DNA of 64,000 nt from Lantana camara (taxonomy: Eukaryota; Streptophyta; Magnoliopsida; Lamiales; Verbenaceae): contig CM074858.1 of assembly GCA_037501455.1 (NCBI GenBank), forward strand, positions 17,658,501-17,722,500, written 5' to 3'. A program made the translations under genes and the position numbers. Positions 23,864 to 34,870 of the stretch are shown here, in pieces; position 1 is the first letter of the stretch, and each line of letters starts with the position of its first letter. Under the pieces are notes generated by a model. That model had not been told where the DNA came from. It saw nothing but the letters and a program-made list of their open reading frames with translations, and did not search any database.

Positions 23864-24499
23864 ATGATCGTGTCGGATTCCGAGCGGCTGACGTGGGTCG
23901 AAATTGTTAACTTAGACCACTTAGAATTTGTAATAGGAAAGTTCTCGACTTGGAGTTGACCTACAAGATGTGTGGCAAACGTGAGCTACGGACCGACAAA
24001 GGACGGGTAGGGGTGATCCCTTTGTTGGCACTTCGACGCCCAAGTCAGTTTCGAGTGGTTTGAGAGCCCTTCGAGTAGTTTGGGCGTAATAAATGCGCTT
24101 ATGATGCTTAGGAATATCATTTATGAGGGGGGTATTTATACCTGGGGAATAATGATGACTTCCCTGTACCTGCTGCAGGTGTATTAAATGCGTGTCAGAG
24201 AGAGTACGGCCTGGAATTAATGCTACGGGCGGCGTCCGGGCCCACTAAGGAGTCAAGGTAGCTTTGACCTGTTAGGGAAGGGGTCGATTCCGTGTCGACC
24301 CCGTCTGAACCAAGTCGAATAACTTCCGAGCTGCCTGGTAGGTGTCGGGCTTTTCGATCTCCTGTTTAAAGGTCGGATGTCCCGACAAGTTGGCGCAAGG
24401 ATAACATGTCGATCCGGTCAATGGGGTCAACAGGGACACGTGGCGGGGGAGAAGGGTCCACGTTAGGCCTACGTGGGCGATTCGGTTTGGCCCACGTCA
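23864..24499 (-). repeat. 5' LTR of element G, with TATA box
   Basis: 636-bp LTR at the transcription-start side of the minus-strand element. TATAAATA on the minus strand (24140-24133) lies in a GGTATAAATACCCCCC context and is the likely Pol II promoter. The LTR end is fixed by the target duplication CACTC. Confidence 0.92.
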
Positions 24500-24504
24500 C
24501 ACTC

Positions 24505-24686
24505 CTTTTTGAGAGGTCCCCGTTCATACTTCTTTGCATGTTTCAGTTTACGGTTTCATTTGAGCGAAAAAAAAAAAAAGAAAGTTTACGGTATCATTTC
24601 ATCTGATATATTTCAATTAATTTATTTTTGACTTAGTTAAACGTTATTACTTTTTGGCAACTTAGTAGGTGGTTGGCGGTTGGAAT
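24505..24686. other. Host flank between element G and the fold-back element
   Basis: About 180 bp of host sequence. Before G inserted it would have lain directly upstream of the UPF0496 start codon at 13526, so it may be part of that gene's former promoter. No motif identified. It ends with the first copy of the 9-bp duplication GGTTGGAAT (24678-24686). Confidence 0.5.
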
Positions 24687-26313
24687 GGGAAATTCTTGTA
24701 TGGTCGGGTGTGGATCCCAATTCTTACACCGGCTCTTATTTTATTAAAAAAAATTATCTCCTTCTTGCCTGTTGCCTGTCGCCTCTTCGTTTTCTTTTTC
24801 TTTTTTCTTTATAATCTATTTTTCACTTTGTTTGTCTATTATCAATTTTTTTGAATTTTTTAAGTTTAATAAATTCCATAAAATATTATAAATATAATAT
24901 TTGTGGCACAAGAAAATGAATTTTGTAACAAATTTTTTATTTTTTAAAAATTTAATGTAGTAAAATATTATATATTTATGAGGGTTATCACTAAATTTAA
25001 TGTAGTAAATTATTATATATTTGTCATAAATTTAGTAAAATGTACTAATTTGTTTAATTTTATATATTTCATTACAAAAAGAATATTTTCCTTGATTTTG
25101 TGTGAAAAAATACAAAAAGAAAATATTATAAAGAAGAAAGGCAAAGGAAGGTACATTTTTTTAAAAAAAAATAAGTTTTTAGATATTTTATAGATACGTA
25201 TAACATTATAAATAGAATGTATATGACAAAAAAATATATTTTTTTTGTAATAAAATATATAAAAATAAACAAATTAGTACATTTTACTACATTTATGATA
25301 AGTATATAACAATTTACTACGTTAAATTTAGTGACAATACTCATAAATATATAATATTTTACTAAATTAAATTAAATGTACAAGTTTCATAAATATATAA
25401 TATTTTACTATATTAAATCTAGAAAAAAATAAAAAAAAAATTGTTATAAAATTCATATTTTTTTGTGCCACATCTATTATATTTATAATATTTTATGGGA
25501 TTTATTGAACTAAAAAACTCAAAAATAATGATAATCTATGATACACGGACACAGATACGACACAACACGGACATGGTGACATGGATTTTTTAAAAAATAC
25601 AGGACACAACACGGCTCCGACACGACTATATTATATATAAATAAATAAATTATATATATATATATTAATTTTTATAAAATAAAATATTATAAAAGTATTT
25701 AATATTACAAACTTAAATAAGATGCATTATTTTCCAATTCAACATTAAAATCATTACAAATAAAATTAATATATTTTTTATATAATAATATAATGAAAAA
25801 ATGAATTCAAATTAATATTAAACATCTTTTAGCAAATTTATATAATTATTTTTTTCTAAAAAAATATACCCTCAAATATTCAGGAAATATAAATTCAAAA
25901 TTAATATTATTTTTTAATTTTTCATGTCGCAGTCTCGGACAAGTCTTAAGCCGTATCCGAGTCATGTCGGACACGTGTCCGCGCCGTGTCTGAATCGTGT
26001 CCCCAGTATGTCGGAATTTTCTTTTAATTTTTGGACACTTTTTGTCGTGTCGGACACGTGTCGATACCGTATCGGAACCGTATCTGTGTTCGACATGTAT
26101 CCGATACTGCACAGAGTAAATTTTTGGGGTGCCCGTGCATTATAAATGATAATAGACACACAAAGCCAAAAGAAAGATTATAAAGAAAAATGAAAAAGAA
26201 AACGAAAAAGCAATGAGCGAAGAAAATGAGATAATTTTTTTTTTAATAAAATAAGAGTTAGGTGTAGGAATTGCCGAATGGGGGTCCACACCCGACTCAT
26301 ACAAGAATTTCCC
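24687..26313. mobile_element. Fold-back (long inverted repeat) Mutator-like element
   Basis: The ends GGGAAATTCTTGTATG and CATACAAGAATTTCCC are inverted repeats. The arms pair by eye over several hundred bases each (for example GTCGGGTGTGGA against TCCACACCCGAC, and the AT-rich 24870-25060 against 25260-25500). GGTTGGAAT flanks both sides (24678-24686 and 26314-26322), a perfect 9-bp duplication as expected for Mutator-like transposition. Without the MITE nested in the right arm (25536-26144) it is about 1018 bp, almost all arm. No coding capacity. Confidence 0.85.
25536..26144. mobile_element. GACACG-repeat MITE, copy 1 (Mutator-like)
   Basis: 609 bp with ends CTATGATACACGG and, in reverse complement, TATAATGCACGG. 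It is flanked by AATGATAAT at 25527-25535 and 26145-26153, a perfect 9-bp duplication. Both subterminal regions are runs of degenerate GACACG / CGTGTC units, inverted between left and right; the centre is AT-rich. The same architecture and ends recur at 61536-62032. It interrupts the right arm of the fold-back element, so it is younger than that element. Confidence 0.85.
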
Positions 26314-26461
26314 GGTTGGAATAGAGATGAATTATACAGTGATATGATGATTGTAATAGCCCGTTACGTAAGACCTTCGCTACTCATACAGCTAGTCGAT
26401 TGATAGGAAATGATCTATCCATTAATGTTGGGCCTATAACTTAATGTTCTCACTCGCTGTC

Positions 26462-26684
26462 TGTGAAGAGTTGTAATTTATAGTTTCACGTTTTCATTAT
26501 TTAGCTTACCTTTTAGCTATTTTACTTCTTTAGTGAGAACAGTGTCGTTTGCTGTAAGTGGTTAGTTAGGTATTCTGGCAGCTTTAGCTTCAAACTTTTC
26601 TGATGTATATATAAACAGTGCTTGTATCTTCTTTTGTGAGAGAGATGAATAAATAATTTTTACACCACGGTTTGAGTTTGAACA
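26462..26684 (+). repeat. 5' LTR of element E
   Basis: 223 bp, starts TGTGAAGAGTTG, ends GAGTTTGAACA. TATATATAAA near 26604-26614 is a plausible TATA box, about 40 bases before AGAGAGATGAATAAA, which looks like the polyadenylation-signal region. Confidence 0.93.
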
Positions 26685-26697
26685 TGGTATCTAGAGC
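26685..26697 (+). promoter_or_regulatory. Primer binding site of element E
   Basis: TGGTATCTAGAGC follows the LTR with no spacer. It is a variant of the initiator tRNA-Met site (TGGTATCAGAGC) with an extra base in the middle, as in many short-LTR plant copia elements. Confidence 0.8.
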
Positions 26698-26744
26698 ACT
26701 CTGAAATTTTTTGAGAACTCGAACGCCGCACGACTGTGATCTTC

Positions 26745-29700
26745 ATGGAGAATCGACGGAACAACACAAATCCTGGAGTTGGAATCACTTTACCCCTTTC
26801 TGGACATATGCTCACCGACGACGATTCGATGCATCCGCCAACTGATAATACCGGTATGCTACTCGTATCCTCGCGATTGAATGGGGATAATTTCTTATCC
26901 TGGAGTCATGGTATGAAAATTACACTAGGAACAAAATAAAAATTAGGCTTTATTACTGGTAAATCTGTTAGACCGGATGAAGAAGATGATAAGTTTGAGG
27001 AGTGGATTAGAGTTGATTGCTTGGTTAGGTCATGGATTTTGAAAGCTATTTCTCCTGATATTGCGGATGCTTTCCTTTATACATCGACTGCAAAAGAACT
27101 TTGGGATGAATTAGAAGAGAGATTTGGTGCTTGTAATGGACCGTTGTTATATCAACTTCAAAGGGAAATTAGTTCAATTGCGCAAGGAAATTCATATGTT
27201 GCTCAATATTATACTAGATTGAAGAAACTTTGGGATGAATTGCAATGTCTACAACCTATTCCAATCTGCAATTATGGCGCTGCAAAAGAAGTGGCTGAAT
27301 ATGGATGTTCTACTAAATTGATCCAATTTCTGATGGGGTTATCTGATGGTTATGACCATATTCGCAACTAGATTCTTGTTATGGTGTCGTTACCTAGCGT
27401 TAACAAAGCATATTCTATGATTCTTCGCGTAGAAAAATAGAGAGAGGTGCATTCTACTTTTTCAGATACTCATGATGCTGCAATGTTGGCGAATAAACGC
27501 CCGTATCAACACTCTACATATAAGAAACCACAAGTCCCTGGTGGTGTTGCCAATTATGGCTCAAGGAAGGTTGATAAGTCTGGGATAATCTGCAAGAAAT
27601 GTGGATATAAGGGGCATTCCATTGACACATGTTTTCAAATTCATGGCTTTCCTGATTGGTTTAAGGAATATAAAGCAAAACAGGGGCTTATCTCTTTGAA
27701 GTCTGGTACTCGTTTTGTAGCAAACATGGCAGAATCCTCAAAGTCTGAAACAGATTCTACAATTACTCAACCTTTGGGCAGTCAAATTCAGGATTACATC
27801 CAGACTGAACTGCAGAAACTTCTCACAGGAGGCCAACAGATGGAAAGCGTGCATATGGTATATTTGAACAACAATTTTGAGGACACTTTTGAAGGTATTT
27901 CTTAGCACTTTAGTCTCAGTACTATTGATATGTCTGTGCGGGATGTTTGGAATTTAGATACAGTTGCCACTAACCATATGTGCTCCCAACAAAGCCTATT
28001 CACAATCCTGAAATTCACACACAAAACCATAACTATACACTTACCAGATGGAAGTAAACAACCAGTCTTACAAACCGGTGACATCAACCTTTATCCCCAT
28101 ATCACTTTGAAGGATGCTTTATATGTTCCTTCCTTCAAGTATAACCTTCTGTCAGTGAATAAATTGGCTGTGGACTCACTCATAAAATTTATCTTTACTG
28201 CTGATAAATGTTCATTGCAGGACCTTGAAACTGGGAAGACAATTGTTGTTGGAACGTTGCATGGCAGATTATACATTCTCCAACCACATACTTCTTAAAC
28301 CATTTCCACTTTACCTATTTGTAATTCTCGTACTACTGATATTCCTAAGAATTTGTGTAATGCTTCTACAGATTGTAATGTTGTAAACAATTACAATCTT
28401 TGGCATCAAAGACTCGGACACAGTTCTCATACTGCTTTATCACATTTGTCTTTCATAAATAAAGCTCCATCTTTTGATTCTCATTGTAGTATCTGTCCTT
28501 TAGCAAAACAACACAGATTCAGTTTTCCTTTAAGTACTTCTCATGCAGCTAACCCTTTTGATCTCATCCACATGGATACCTGGGGTCCATACTCTCAAAC
28601 ATCTCTCACTGGGGCAAAATATTTCCTCACTCTTGTAGATGACCACTCTAGAGCTACTTGAACTTATCTCCTTGCTACTAAAGCACAAATTCCCTCTGTC
28701 TTACAACAATTCATAGCCTATGTTGAAAGACAATTTCAAACAAAAATCAAGACCTTCAAGTCCGACAATGGAACAGAGTTTACCAACTCAACTTGCCAAA
28801 ATCTCTTCTCATCACTTGGAATTCTACATCAGAAATCCACCCCTTATACTCCCCAACAAAATGGGTGAGTTGAAAGGAAACACAGACACATCTTAAACCT
28901 TGCTAGAGCCTTACTTCTCCAAGCTAATCTTCCTACCTTGTTTTGGGGGGAGGCCATCTTAATGGCTACTTCGATTGTCAACAAACTCCCAACTCAGATC
29001 CTAGATTGGAAAACACCACATCAAGTTCTTTACAACAAAAGTCCAGATTATTCTAAACTCAAAGTCTTTGGGTGTTTATGTTATGTTACAAACATTTTCC
29101 CACATAAAGACAAATTCTCCCCAAGGGCCTCTACTTGTATCTTCCTCGGTTATAACCAAAGTCAGAAAGCTTATAAGGTTTAGGATCTCACATCTCACAA
29201 ATTGATAATGACTAGGGATATCTTATTCCATGAAACCATATTCCCGTACAAAGCCCTTCCTACTCAAACTCCACTTTCCATTCCTTATCCGGAAAATAAT
29301 GATATTAACCCCTTTGAGAACCTTCATGATTTATCTCAACAAACATTAATCATACCTGACTCTCCTATTGGTCCAGTCACCACTGAAATAATTCCCACAC
29401 CTCCACAAAATTCTGCTCCTCAACTAATACCCCGCCATAGTAGCAGATACAAAACAAAACCCATATGGCTTAAAGATTACATTTCTAATTCTGCTCATTG
29501 CAACACTTCCACGATCTCAACAACAATTCCCAAGGTCCATGCAGGTCAGTCTTACCCTATACATTGTTCCTTACCTACACCTGAGATAGAATTTTTGGCA
29601 AACGTATCCAAAATTCCAGAACCAGGCTCATATAATCAAGCCAGTGCTGATCCTAAATGGGTGGAGGCAATACAAAAGGAATTGGATGCGTTGGAAGAGA

Positions 29701-29877
29701 ATCGAACCTGGGAAATCACCACATTGCCGGATGGAAAGAAACCCATTGGTTGCAAATGGGTTTTCAAGGTCAAATATAAAGCAGATGGAACATTGGAGAG
29801 GTATAAGGCGAGGCTCGTTGCAAAAGGATTTAACCAAGTGGAAGGAATCGATTACATTGACTCATTCTCACCCGTTG
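26745..29877 (+). pseudogene. Copia gag-pol of element E, first half (gag, protease, integrase, RT start)
   Basis: Starts MENRRNNTNPGVG at 26745. Gag motifs: LNGDNFLSWSHGMKITLG, ELWDELEERFG, LKKLWDELQCL; zinc knuckle CKKCGYKGHSIDTC (about 27590-27635). Protease region from VWNLDTVATNHMC (the usual DSGAT site reads DTVAT). GAG-pre-integrase LWHQRLGHSS, integrase D (IHMDTWGP), D (KSDNGTEF) and E (VERKHRH). RT begins at WVEAIQKELDALEENRTWEI and stops at IDYIDSFSPV, where element B is inserted. In-frame stops at about 26937, 27369, 27438, 27903, 28296, 28659, 28866 and 29181. Most keep the frame, so decay is mainly by point mutation. Confidence 0.9.
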
Positions 29878-30389
29878 TGTAACGCTCCGAATTTCATTAA
29901 TTGCATTCTCATGTTTATTATAATTTTATGAATTATATTTTATCAAACTTTCATGAAATTTCATGAATTCATATTAAATTGAGAATTTATTTCATAACTT
30001 GAAAATATTTATTTCGTGAAATAATTGCCGAATATGATTTAATTGCCAACTTGTCCTTAAATGACTTTCTCTAAAATTCAAGGACCAAATTGCATGACTT
30101 TTTCAAGGACTTAATTGATCAATTCTCAAAGCTTTCATCCTTGATTGCATGACTTCGTAAATTAGGGGATTAAATAGCAATTTGATTATTTCACAAAAAT
30201 CAAGGATGGTGATTCACGTACAAAGCTTCTTCAAGCTTCTTTATTCATTTTGACCCAAAAACTCTCCCAACATATTGCTCCTTGCTTGCTCGGTTCTTCA
30301 AGAAGAAAAGGGAAGAAGAGATTTTATCATCACCATCAAGTTTACTCAAGAAACTCCAAGCTTTTAAGCTCAAATCATCCATCTTCATC
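29878..30389 (+). repeat. 5' LTR of element B, first part
   Basis: First 512 bases of the LTR up to the element C insertion; aligns with 56073-56584. The first dozen bases differ at several positions between the two LTRs (TGTAACGCTCCG against TGCAATGGCCCA), while the next 200 are almost identical. Confidence 0.92.
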
Positions 30390-32668
30390 TGTTAGGAATA
30401 GTACCCTAGAAAGCCGATTCGACGTAATCTGCTTTGGGACTTTTCTTATATCACAGACAATCTTTGAATAATATACGATTGATTTATTATCATAGGCAAA
30501 CACTTCTTTATATGCTCTTGTTTGGTATGCGTTTACTTTGGCTGTGCATGTATGAGAACTCCCCTAATCCTGATGACTTTAGGACTCTACTATTTAGGTG
30601 AAATGGTTCATGAAACGAGCCCTATATCACATAAGTCATTATTAGTAAAATACTCCAAGCCGATGAGTCCTACCGACAGTGGGAGTGTCAACCTAACTCC
30701 TCTAAGGCTTGCTTGTGGGATCACGCCCTTAAGAAGGACCACCTTGTTTCATGGAGGTGCAAAGTGTATAGTTGATACGTGCGTGATACATGAGGGTGCT
30801 TACTTTAATAAGTAAGTTCACTGAGGTGCCCCGTGTGAGAAGATTCCTAAATGGGAAAGGAAGTTTATATTTCAGGAAATGGAAACTTCCAGATTAGGAA
30901 ATATCTCACGAGTGATTGATGTGATTAATTGATCCTTAGACTTGAGGTTCCATGTCACTTTATGAGTTAACTCTGTAGTCTTAGGTATAAGCTTTAAAGG
31001 GTGTCGCCTTAGACAACTGATTCAAGGCTTATGCTGGGGTTGCACAAGTGACTCATGAAAGTGAATGAGAATCAAGAAAGGACCTACACTTGCATTTGCA
31101 AGGTGATCTCTTATTGTGTAAGTCATTCATATGCCATATGGAGTCCTTAGCCAAGGCAGTAGATCAAGACATCAAGAAAAGGGTTTCTTGGATTGAGATC
31201 AAATGGATATGAAATGCACTTAGCTTTAAGACCAGATTATTAGGGTTCTAATTATTCCCTTACCCTAGATCTTGGTTGAGAGATAGTAAGTAGGAGGATT
31301 GTATCTCACATGAATCAATGACTTAAAGGTTCTGTCGAATCCGAACATTCCAATTCAGCTAGGGGTTAAACACCTGTTGCTAGACTAAGGTCGTTTAATC
31401 TATGGACTGATTAATTAATTAGTGAATTAATTAATTAGGGTCATTGCTAATTGAATTGACAACCTAGAGGGTCACACACAACAACTTGGTTACATGAGTT
31501 GAGGCTTTAAAATGATTAAATGAGTTAATCGGGCCTAGAGGGTCCCACACGTGTGAAACCACACGTGTGGGTCACGTGACTGGACACGTGTCATAAGGAC
31601 ACGTGTGCCACACGTGTTTATGTGATTAAATATTAAATAATTAATTTGTTAATTATTAATTAATAGACTTTGGTTTAATTTTGAATTAAAAAGAAAGTCT
31701 AATTTTGGAGAAAAATGATCTAGTTAATTAATTATGAATTAATTAATTAGATTAAATAAGTTATTTATTTTAAATAAATAAAGTATAAAATTATCCAAAA
31801 ATAGTTTGGATATTTTTAGCTCTCTTGAAAGTTGATTTGAATTTGAATTGAAAGTCAAAGTCAAATTACTTGATGATCAAGTAATAGGAGAGAGAGGGAC
31901 CAAATCCTTAGTCCATAAGGACTAAGAATTTCAGCCATCCCCTTCATATAAATAGGAGAGCTCGAGCTCCCCTTAGAGCTAATTGACAATTCTTTTGGTT
32001 CATGTGTTGAACACCATCTTTTCTCCAAGATATATAAAACCCTAGGTTAAGCCTAAACACTAACTAGAGAACTAGCATCCTTACTAGTTAGATTGTAGCC
32101 AAGTTGGTGGACTGTCTCTAGAGAACTTCAAGTTAGAAGTTTTGAAGATTCGAGCTTTACCAAAAAGTGGGGATCAAGAGAAACGATCAGAATGGATGAT
32201 GAAACGATTCTGAACCCGAAAGAAAACGAGTGAAAAAATCGAACCAAAGAAGATGGCGAAAACCGTTCGTCCATATCCTGAAGGATGAATTTTTTCACGA
32301 GGGTTTTATGGCTGGCAGATTTCTACTTTCGCAAAACTGGTTTTCGAAGGGAGTTTCAATCATGCCTTTCTCGTTTCATGTTTCTTTCTTTATGTTATAT
32401 TGTTAAGAACTTCCCTAACATGAATTGAATCTAGGTTGGTGTGGATTGTTATCCCTACAATGGATTCTGAAGTAGAAAGAGATTTCGGGGGACGGGTTGC
32501 CATTACCGCATGAAGCGCGTTTGAGGGCGGCTCAAAACGTGTCAAGAAAGCTACTACCCAAGTGAGTTTCTTGATCTCTACGAATTTGGATTCACGATTG
32601 CGAGTCTAAGATCCTTTTGTTGGAAAATTTTTAAATTTCCGCTGCTTTCTGATTCCTATTTTCCAACA
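30390..32668 (+). repeat. 5' LTR of element C
   Basis: 2279 bp. U3 carries at least six CACGTG cores at 31546-31618. A TATA box TATAAATA lies at about 31947-31954, directly followed by GAGAGCTCGAGCTCCCC, an imperfect form of the 20-bp palindrome seen in the 3' LTR. The frame at 30522-30815 (97 codons) is repeated in the other LTR and is not a supported gene. Confidence 0.93.
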
Positions 32669-32670
32669 AG

Positions 32671-32683
32671 TGGTATCAGAGCC
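32671..32683 (+). promoter_or_regulatory. Primer binding site of element C
   Basis: TGGTATCAGAGCC after a two-base spacer AG; identical to element A. Confidence 0.92.
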
Positions 32684-34870
32684 ACCTCGTTAATCGTGTT
32701 TCTGATTCGTCTCAATTATTCTGAATTTGGTAGAAATTCTTAGGCTTGATGCGATTGAGTATTTGTAATTGTTTTAGAAAGCCTGAATTACGAAACCGTA
32801 ATTTTTCCTGAAAGTTTCTGAAAATTGGTTTTTGCAAAATTTAATTTTTGAAAAACTATTTTAGATTTGAAACTGTATAAACTGTTTTTGAATTTCTTGG
32901 ATTGATTTTGCTTTTGAACGAAAAGACGAAACGAAGACCCAGATTACGACGAACACGCGAAACCCCACGCGCGAAGGCGTCACGCGCGCGGGCTTCACGC
33001 GCCACCGCCCGCCTGGCCTAGGTGTGCGCAGGGCAGCTCCCCAGCACCTCCCGCACACCTGTGCGGGAGCCTCCCGGGTCTCGGCTGCCCATCGCCCAAC
33101 AGGACGCGCGCGCGCCAGGCGCTCGGCATGCGCGCACTCGCCCGGCCTTGGCCGGGCGCTGTACGGGCCTGCCGTGCGCGTCCGCGTGCGCTTGTGACAC
33201 GTGCGCCCCGTTTCGCGTACGGGCCCCGTTTTCGTGATCCGGCCTTTCGTAATTCGTGCAATCCAGTCCCAATTTTATTTTAATTTTAAAATTTTATTTT
33301 TTGAATATTTATTTTAATTTTTGAATAAAACTTAAAATTGGGATTTTTGAGAAATAGAAACGGTTTATATTTTTGGAAATTGCATCCTTGATAAAATTAT
33401 TAATTTTCAGAAATTAATTGAAATTTTATTTGTTTTGGTAATTTGGGATTTATTGAAAACTTTTATAAACAAGACTCGCATCAAGTCGTGTTTTAAGTCA
33501 TTAGGACTTGAAACGGGAATTTTAATTTATTGGCTAAATTTAAATTCTCGTAAAAGCATGTTAGGTGATCATGGGTTTAGATCTATGTATGGTTTTAATT
33601 TATGCACATGGATGGTTTAAATTGGGGTTGGAGCCCTATAGTTGCGTTTTTCAATTGAGGTTGGAGCCTCACTTATGTGCGTACTGTTATGTGATTTATT
33701 ATGTGGCTTTCCATATCCGGGGTATGCCCCGTGTAATTGTCTAAGGCGATATGAAGATTGAGCCTTATTACTTTATGCCTTTTTCTTTTTATTGTAATTT
33801 GAGAGTAGAGATAGGTGGTGAGGTTTTATTTTCATTTTGGAGACAATGCACCCATGGAGTAAGATGGACCACATTCAAGTAACAAGGAGGCCATAAGTGA
33901 AGACCCCTCAAAATGTTAGGGAGGGGAATCTCAATTGTAAAATGTAATAGAGATAGGGCTCGTATTTTGTTACTGCTTTCCCTTATGTGATTTAAATTTT
34001 TTATGTGGCATGTATGTTAGAACTTGTGATTGTGGAGTGGCTCCCACATATCACGCATAAGATAGGTAGAACCCATGATCATTACATGTTAGTATTATGC
34101 TAGGACATGTTATCTGTTTATGTGTTTGTTTGAAATGCATTTAAGTGTACTTGCATTAATCAAGACTAATAAAATTGGATAACATATATATTGGTGAGGT
34201 CGAACCGGACAACTCTCCGGTTGATTCGAAAATTCCCATTTAATATTAAGCTCATTTCGAATAATAGGTATTTAATTTGAGATGCAAATTTTGAATTAAA
34301 TTCCTAGCATTCCATCAATAGGTTTTAAGTTTAGTAAGTAAAGCTAGTTATTGTCCGCGAGTCGTGGGATAGCTAGTGGAGCTTATTAGTTCTTAGTTAC
34401 CTAATTGATCATTTTAAATGATCAATACTTCGTGGTTAATTTTGGCAAGGGCGATGTCCGCGAGTCGTGGGTCGTTCGAACTAAGTTTTGATCATGATCT
34501 TATGATTGATGGGTCTAGTTTAACACCTAAGTAAATATGGATGTCGCACGAGTCGTGGGTCCATATTGAAAGATAGGTGATGCAAAAACAAACTACTAAG
34601 AGTTCTAAAGGTGTTAGAATTGGTAAGTTGTACCTACCTAGGGTTTTTACTTAGAATGTCCGCGAGTCGTGGGTTCGAGGTAAAATGCTTAGGATCTTAG
34701 TACCCGTTGGGAAACGTGTTCCTCTTAGATCTTTGGGAATTATAGATCTTTGAAAAAACAGTGGGAGCTACATTAGATTAAAGACCTTATCTTATGTATA
34801 TCGTTATTATTCAGCATGCTCACCTAGTTCTCTGCTTAGCATTTAGGTTGTAGTTCTGTGATTCTCTACA
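32684..34870 (+). other. Leader of element C with GC island and hairpin motif array
   Basis: A GC-rich island spans about 32960-33240, matching the position of the island in A; frames of 65-88 codons there are compositional. Four copies of TGTCCGCGAGTCGTGGG-type sequence start at 34352, 34455, 34552 and 34657, roughly 100 bases apart. Sequence 34403-34813 has no counterpart in A, where TTACCTAATT is followed directly by CAGCATGCTCAC. Confidence 0.75.

Larger units (their letters stand above)
13604..24499 (-). mobile_element. Element G: Ty3/gypsy, Tat-lineage retrotransposon with antisense extra ORF
   Basis: LTRs at 13604-14249 and 23864-24499 start TGATCGTGTCG and end GGCCCACGTCA. The flanks CACTC (13599-13603 and 24500-24504) are a perfect 5-bp target duplication. 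On the minus strand: LTR, primer binding site, gag, protease, RT, RNase H, a second archaeal-type RNase H, integrase, then a region coding on the opposite strand, then LTR. The double RNase H and the extra ORF are hallmarks of the Tat group. Several stops and frameshifts make it inactive. It sits 75 bp upstream of the UPF0496 start codon. Confidence 0.93.

Noticed and set aside
30522..30815. 97-codon frame repeated at 38263-38556
   Set aside because: It sits in both LTRs of C; A's LTR does not keep it clearly open; no recognisable domain.
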